Notes under the pieces: model-generated | Told to the model about the DNA's origin: nothing | Database searches by the model: none | Seen by the model: the letters and a program-made list of their open reading frames with translations, nothing else | Shown: piece by piece, positions 1 to 7,300 of the stretch | How the letters are laid out: each line of letters starts with the position of its first letter | How positions within the stretch are numbered: position 1 is the first letter of the stretch | Assembly (NCBI GenBank): GCA_964520985.1 | Contig: CAZFPB010000039.1 | Coordinates: 1 to 7,982 of the forward strand | Length of the DNA stretch: 7,982 nt | Direction: 5' to 3' | Source of the DNA: CAYSGL01 sp964520985 | GTDB lineage: Bacteria; Pseudomonadota; Alphaproteobacteria; Micavibrionales; Micavibrionaceae | Translations under genes and position numbers: made by a program

Positions 1-1308
1 CTCAACCCTGAATCCCCGAATCTTGACCTGATGATCTATTCGTCCCAGATATTCCAATCCTGACTCGTCTGTCCACCGCACCAAATCTCCTGTCCGATAT
101 AAACGCGCACTGCTATCCGGATTCCTCGGATCATAAAATGGATTAGCAATAAACTTTTCTGCACTCAATACCGGCTGGTTTAGGTAGCCGCGAGCAAGCC
201 CCTTCCCGCCAATCAATAATTCGCCAGGCACACCCACCGGTGATAAAGACATCCCTGTACCAACAACATAGACCTGTGTGTTCCCGATCGGGGAGCCAAT
301 GCCAATGCCTGTACTCTTGTTGTCAAGCGGCTCTACGCACGACCAAATTGTTGTTTCTGTGGGGCCATACATGTTCCACAGTATGGCGCCGGGCGTTACC
401 GTCAATGCTGCTGCCAGGGTCGGGCTTAATGCCTCACCACCACACAACATTTTTAAATTAGCCGGAGGATGCCACCCTATACCTACCAACATTTTCCAGG
501 TGGCAGGAGTGGCTTGCATCATCGTCACATCGTGATGTTCCATCAGGCGTATCAATTTCTGGGGATCCGATGCCGAGTCCCTATCGGCCACGATAAATTT
601 CGCACCAGAAACCAACGGCAGAAATAATTCCAGGCCATGGATATCAAATGAAGTAGACGTGATCGCAAGCAAACAATCATCGCGTTGCATGCCCGGTGCG
701 GATCGCATAGACCACAAAAAATTCACCAGGCTCCCATGCTCCACCATCACCCCTTTGGGATTGCCGGTAGATCCGGAGGTGTAAATAACGTAAGCCAGAT
801 GGGCGGGGGTTACCCCCAGCGTGCCCACGGCCAGATTTGCTGCCGGGTAAGCACCCAGGCGACGCCCAATGTGCTCATCATCCAGGCACACACACTGTGC
901 CTCAGCCAACTGCAACTGCTCGCGGATCGATAACTCTGTCACTATCGTCGACAGGGATGCATCTTTCAGCATGTACTCAACACGCGCCAACGGATAATCC
1001 GGATCGATCGGGACATAGGCGCCGCCCGCCTTTAAAATTCCCAATATCCCGATCACCATTTCCAGCGAGCGTGTTGTGCACAACCCCACCAGCGTGTCCG
1101 GTCGAACAGCCCGCTCTTCCACCAGGTAATGTGCCAATTGGTTGGCGCGGGCATTCAGCTCACCGTAACTGAGTGACTGTCCATCGACAATCACGGCCGG
1201 TGCGTCAGGGGATTCGTTGACGTGCACTTCAAACAATTCATGGATGCAGTGAGTGCGGGGATAATTCGCCGCGGTTTGATTCCAATCAACCAATAATTGA
1301 CGCTGCTC
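1..1308 (-). other. Adenylation domain A2, predicted glycine, cut by the window edge after motif A8
   Basis: A2 activates the second amino acid. Visible motifs are YTSGSTGNPKG (A3), SFDIHGLELFLPL (A4, 2420-2432), NMYGPTETTI (A5, 2512-2521), GELLIGGKGLARGYL (A6, 2562-2576), YRTGDLVRW (A7, 2604-2612) and GRIDHQVKIRGFRVE (A8, 2622-2636, ending at base 1). Pocket residues by eye are D2422, I2423, L2426, Q2465, L2488, G2490, M2513, I2521 and W2522, with the A10 lysine off the edge: DILQLGMIW(K). This is the well-known glycine code (DILQLGLIWK or a near variant), and the surrounding wording ATPATWKML, CGGEAL and NMYGPTETTIW also fits Gly domains. The part from 1308 to 720 is identical by eye to A1. 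Its carrier protein and anything later lie outside the window. Confidence 0.93.
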
Positions 1309-4300
1309 AGTCGCGGGCAATATGGACAAACCGGTAATGAGTTCATCCGGGCATTTTTCCAATGCACTCATTAAATTAACAATTGCCGTCTGCAAATACC
1401 CTAATACGCGCTCCGCGTTCAGGTGTCGGTCGATTTGAATTTCCAAACCAAACCCAACGCCTGAATCATCAATATTAAGCGTCAATGGATAATTGCTTCT
1501 TTCTTCGATACTCAGGATTTTGATAGGCGAACCATAACCAGGGCGATCCAATATGACATTGGACTCAGGGCTGGAGTGGCGGTAGTTAAGAATTGCACTA
1601 AACAGTGAAAGATCATTCGGCAAGCCACTGCAGGTTTTTACAAACGCGGCGGAAACCTGTTCATATGGCAATAGCGCTGCCAGGCTATCGCGAACCTGTA
1701 ACATGGCGTCAATTGCACTCATCCCCTCCAGTTTCACCCGGAGCGGTAATGTGTTGATGCACATACCAAACATGTTTTCAGCGCCATTTGTACCTTGCAG
1801 CCGACCTGAAAGTACAGTGCCAAATACAAGATCATTGCGCCCGCTACACCCGGCGATAACCATGGCCCAGGCCGTATGAAAAAACACGGCGGGGATAACC
1901 CCCAGGCGATGGGCAATGTGCCGTATTTGATCCGATAACGCTTTTAAAACCGGGGCTTTTGCCTCGCCAATATTGCTCCCGTCGCCGTTGAGGTCGATCA
2001 GGTTAAAGGGAGCGGTAGTCTCCTCAATATCCCCGAACGTCCCACGGAAAAAATTCACTGCCTCTTCGGTGGGATGGTTTTGCTGCCTCGCTTGCCACAC
2101 GAATTCGCGATAGGGTGCTGCAGGTGGCAAGGTGTATACATTTCCATCCAGGAATAACTGCATTTCACGCAAGGCAATTTCAATGGCCACATGGTCCATG
2201 ATGATGTGGTGATTTTTGAAGAGCACCAGATGGCGGTTGTTCACGGGATCAGCCGCGACCTCCAGGCTAACCAATGGTGCCGCGCCCAAGTCCATTACTT
2301 GATATTGATGGGCACACCGCTCTTGCATTTGATCCTGAATGTCACGCGTTGTGTCGATCTCTGGCCACACAACCGGCAACAACACGTCCCGACAAACCAC
2401 CTGTACCGGAGAGGCTAATCCTTTCCAGATAAACGCCGTGCGCAAGCTGTCATGGCGGCTAATAACGAATTGCAAGGCCGCGATAAAATCGTCCACCGTT
2501 TTACCGTGCAGGCCAAGCAAAATGGGGTACACATACGGGTCCCCGCCACTGCTTAACAGATGGTGAAATAAAATGCCCTCCTGCTGGGGAGCAAGCGGGT
2601 AAATGTCTTGTATGTTAGCTGCACCGCCAGGAATACTGCGTTCAATCTGCAATATATCCTCATCGCTCAAATCAAGCATTGGCACCATAGCTGCCGTAAT
2701 CCGCTCACACCCGAGCGGAATTTGGCCCGATGGACTCATGACGGCGACCGGGATGGCACTTGTTGCCGAACCCAACCGTTTTGAAAGACCGGCAGGTGTT
2801 GGCGCTGCAAATATATCGCGTGCCTGGACTGTCAAGCCATGGTGCTGAAGCCGCGAAATGACTTGCATGACGCGCAGGGAGTGCCCACCCAGGCGAAAAA
2901 AGTTATCCTCCAAACCAACGCGCTCAACACCCAACACATCCTGCCATATAGCGCATACTATTTTTTCGATGTCGGTACAGGGGGCGATATAACCAACCTG
3001 CTGTAAGAAACCCTCCGGCTTTGGTAATGCATTGCGATCAACCTTGCCATTTGGTGTCAAAGGCCAGGCATCCAATAAAACCAACTGTGCCGGTATCATG
3101 TAATCAGGCAAGTGCCGGGCAAGATATTCAAACAACAGCCCTGTCGATAACTCCGCCGCTTCACTCAGGTCTGAGCATTTCCGTACGACGTAAGCCACCA
3201 GGTATTTATCATTCTTATCCAACCCCATGACCTGAACCAGTGCATCACTGACCCCGTCATGACTGACCAGGGCATTTTCAATTTCCCCCAGCTCAATCCT
3301 GAAGCCGCGAATTTTAACCTGATGGTCTACTCTCCCCAGGAACTCCAGTATTCCTCCGGGCAACCAACGCACCAAATCGCCGGTTTTATATAATCGGGCA
3401 CAACGGGAGGAGTCATCGTCCGTATAAAATGGATTATCGATAAACTTTTCAACTGTCAGTTCGGGGCGATTCAGATAGCCTCGGGCAACACCCGCTCCGC
3501 CGATATATAACTCACCAATGACCCCCATTGGCGACAACTGCCGCATCTTATCAAGTACCAACAATTGCACATTGGCCAGGGGTTTCCCCAACGGAATAGA
3601 ATTGGATGTAGGGAGGCGATCGCCAGCAATCGGATAAGTTGTGCATCCTACCGTTGCCTCTGAGGGACCATAGTGATTAATAAAGTCAAAACATCGAATG
3701 CTGTCAGGAAGTGCCCGGTACTTTTGCGTTAAGAAAACATCCCCACCCACAAAAAAGCGGTGCTTAACATTATGTACGCTGTTGTTTGCAACAACCCCCA
3801 TCAGTACATCCAGGTGCGCTGGTGTAACTTTGAAGAGTTGCGACTGAACGGAATCACATACCTCGCTGATCAACGTTGCCAGTGAGTCAACACCTGAAGA
3901 GGTTGATAGCTTGACGTATTTACCAAATGCAAGCGGTACCCAGAAACTGGTTGCTGTGCCATCAAAACAAATATTGGTATTAACAAAGCTACCGGAAAGC
4001 CCATGGCAGTGAGACTCGAAGGCATTGACATAATTCACCAGGCTCCCATGCTCCACCATCACCCCTTTGGGATTGCCGGTAGATCCGGAGGTGTAAATAA
4101 CGTAAGCCAGATGGGCGGGGGTTACCCCCAGCGTGCCCACGGCCAGATTTGCTGCCGGGTAAGCACCCAGGCGACGCCCAATGTGCTCATCATCCAGGCA
4201 CACACACTGTGCCTCAGCCAACTGCAACTGCTCGCGGATCGATAACTCTGTCACTATCGTCGACAGGGATGCATCTTTCAGCATGTACTCAACACGCGCC

Positions 4301-7300
4301 AACGGATAATCCGGATCGATCGGGACATAGGCGCCGCCCGCCTTTAAAATTCCCAATATCCCGATCACCATTTCCAGCGAGCGTGTTGTGCACAACCCCA
4401 CCAGCGTGTCCGGTCGAACAGCCCGCTCTTCCACCAGGTAATGTGCCAATTGGTTGGCGCGGGCATTCAGCTCACCGTAACTGAGTGACTGTCCATCGAC
4501 AATCACGGCCGGTGCGTCAGGGGATTCGTTGACGTGCACTTCAAACAATTCATGGATGCAGTGAGTGCGGGGATAATTCGCCGCGGTTTGATTCCAATCA
4601 ACCAATAATTGACGCTGCTCGGAACGGCTAATCAGCGGCACCGTGAATACATTCGTCTGCGGCGCCGCTACAATACCTGCCGATAAAATCTCAAAATGGC
4701 ATGCCATCCGCTCGATAGTCGAGGCATCAAACAAATCCGTGTTGTATTCCCAACGTAACGTCAATCCCTGCGTCGTCTCCTCAACGTTTAACATCAGATC
4801 GTAGCGGGAGAACATCACATCCTGTTCCAGCTGCCCCACGTGTAAACCTGGCAGAGACAAACAGAGCTCTTCATTATTTTGCAAGACGAGCATGATCTGG
4901 AACAACGGCGTGTGACTTAAACTCCGCTCCGGTTGCAGGCGCTCTACCAATTGCTCAAAGGGAACATGCTGGTGAGTGTAAGCATCAAGCAACATCAGCT
5001 TGTTCCTGTGCAACAACTCCCTGAAATCTGGCGCTCCCGTTAAATCACTGCGCAACACCAATGTATTGACAAAAAAACCAATCAGCGACGCCGTCTCTTC
5101 CCTCTCGCGATTTGCAATGGGGCACCCCATGACAATATCGACCTCGTTGCTGTAGCGCGACAACAGGATACTAAACAAGGTTTGCAACCCCATAAACAAG
5201 GTCGCGCCCTCTTCCTGGCACAATGACCGCAACGCATTCAGCGTTTCTTTTGGCAATACACTACGATAGCAAGTACCGAAAAACCGTTGTTGTGCCGGAC
5301 GCATGTGATCGAGCGGGACGCTGTGCACCAATGGCAAGCCCGATAATTGTTTTTCCCAATACTCCAACTGGCGCGACACCCTCTCATCACGCCAATAAGT
5401 ACGCTGCCAATTGGCATAATCCGTATATTGAATGGGTAAAACAGGCAATGGATTAGCCCGACCCGCCGCATAGGCCGTGTATAGCTGGCTGAATTCCTGC
5501 AGCAGAATGCCCATTGACCAACCATCAGATGCAATATGATGCATGGTCACCAGCAGCACGTGCTCTTCGAGGGCAACCGTCAACACACTTACGCGCAGCA
5601 TCACATCACAACTTAAGTCAAACTCTCGCATCAATTCTTCCTGGATGCATTGGTTTAACTCCGGTTCCCGCAAATGCGATTCCAGGTCACTAAAATCCCG
5701 GTAATTAACAATGAACTCGCCCGCAGGTTGTATCACTTGCATGAGCTGCCCCTCACCGCCCATTTCAAAGCAGGTGCGCAGGCTTTCATGACGCTCCACA
5801 ATAGTGGTGAATGAACGCAACAGGGCAAGCGTGTTCAACGTCCCGGTCAACGTGACCCTGCCAGATATGCTGTAATGAGCCCCGCCACCGGAAATCCGGT
5901 CATTCAACCAGAGCTGCTGTTGGGTGTAGGAAGCCTGCAGCGGAGCATTAACGTTTCTGGTAATTGGAGGGAGGGCACCAGGGGTGGCAGCACTGATCGC
6001 AACAGCCAGCTCCCGAATCGTGGGCCCTTCAAATAAACGTCGAATAGAAACATCGCATTCCCACGCGGAACGAATTGCTGCAATTAATTGCATCGCACCT
6101 AACGAATGCCCGCCCACGGCAAAAAAATTATCATCTATCCCTATGTCATCCCGATCCAGGAGCGTTTGCCAGAGCGATAACAGGGCAATTTCAAGGCTGT
6201 TAGTCGGTGCCTGTTTTTGCGTTGGAAAAGCGTTTGAAACGCATGGCCCCAAACGCTCAAACTGTTCATCCGTGTAATACGTTTTAGTTTTTGATCGCTG
6301 AACTTTTCCACTTGATGTTTTAGGCAAACTACCCGCCCTCACAAACATCACATCAGCGATTAGCAAATCAAAATCGTCGAAAATGTCGGCGCGAATATTT
6401 TTGGTGGCCTGCTCAAAATTAAATTGCTTAATAAAGCGCGGCTCAACCTCCACAACAAGCAGTGGGCGGGTATCAACTTCAAAGGCGACAACACTTCCTT
6501 GACGGATCCCCTCATATGCCTCACTGGTTACTCGCTCCAAATCCTGTGGATAATAATTTCGGCCATTGATAATTAAAATATCTTTAATCCGGCCTGCAAT
6601 AAATAACTGTCCGTCGTGAATAAAACCTAAATCGCCTGTTCGTAAATACGCGTTATGGTCGCCGGCAAGAGAAACATTAAAAACAGCAGCGGATAATTCC
6701 GGTTCATTCCAGTAACCGCACGCTACACTTGGCCCCGCAAACCAGATCTCACCAACCCGCCCGGATGGAATCTCCTCTAAAAGATGCTCATCCACAATTT
6801 TTAACGTGTGGCCTGATTGAACCTTCCCGCAAGCAACCAATGATCTGCTTGCCTGTAATTCCGAATCCGCCGGTATGGCAATACCCGAATGTAATGCATC
6901 TGCATCAAAAGCGTGAACCTGATATCCAACCGGATCACCGCCGGCAATAAATACCGTGGCTTCCGCCATACCATAACTTGGGTACAACGCGAGATGTTTG
7001 AAACCAACCGGCTGAAGAAAAGCAGAAAAACGCTCCAGGGTCTTTGGATTAATGGGTTCTGCCGCGTTGAATGCAACACGCCAATTCGATAACTCAAGCC
7101 CAGCCTCTATTATCTGTTCCGATTGCAAACGATCAACACAGTAATCAAATGCAAAATTGGGTGCACCACAAATACTGGCCTTGTAAGCACTGATGGCCTC
7201 CAGCCAACCAAGGGGGCGCCGCATAAACCTCGCCGGCGACATTAATACAGAGTGAGCCCCTAAAAAGAGCGGCAACAAAATCGTGTTGACTAATCCAAGA

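Noticed and set aside
837..1172. Plus-strand open frame of 111 codons, with an identical twin at 4149-4484
   Set aside because: Both lie antisense inside the 589-bp repeat of the NRPS gene. Their identity is explained by the repeat, and the sequence has no recognisable protein character.
3292..3340. Similarity between 1-40 and about 3292-3331, as a possible third repeat pair
   Set aside because: It is the conserved A8 core motif in both A domains. There are many mismatches, so it is ordinary homology and not a recent DNA repeat.
5238..5534. Minus-strand 98-codon open frame, and similar short frames at 6801-7097 and 7290-7523
   Set aside because: They are in a different frame from the continuous NRPS reading frame, which carries canonical C and FAAL motifs over the same bases.
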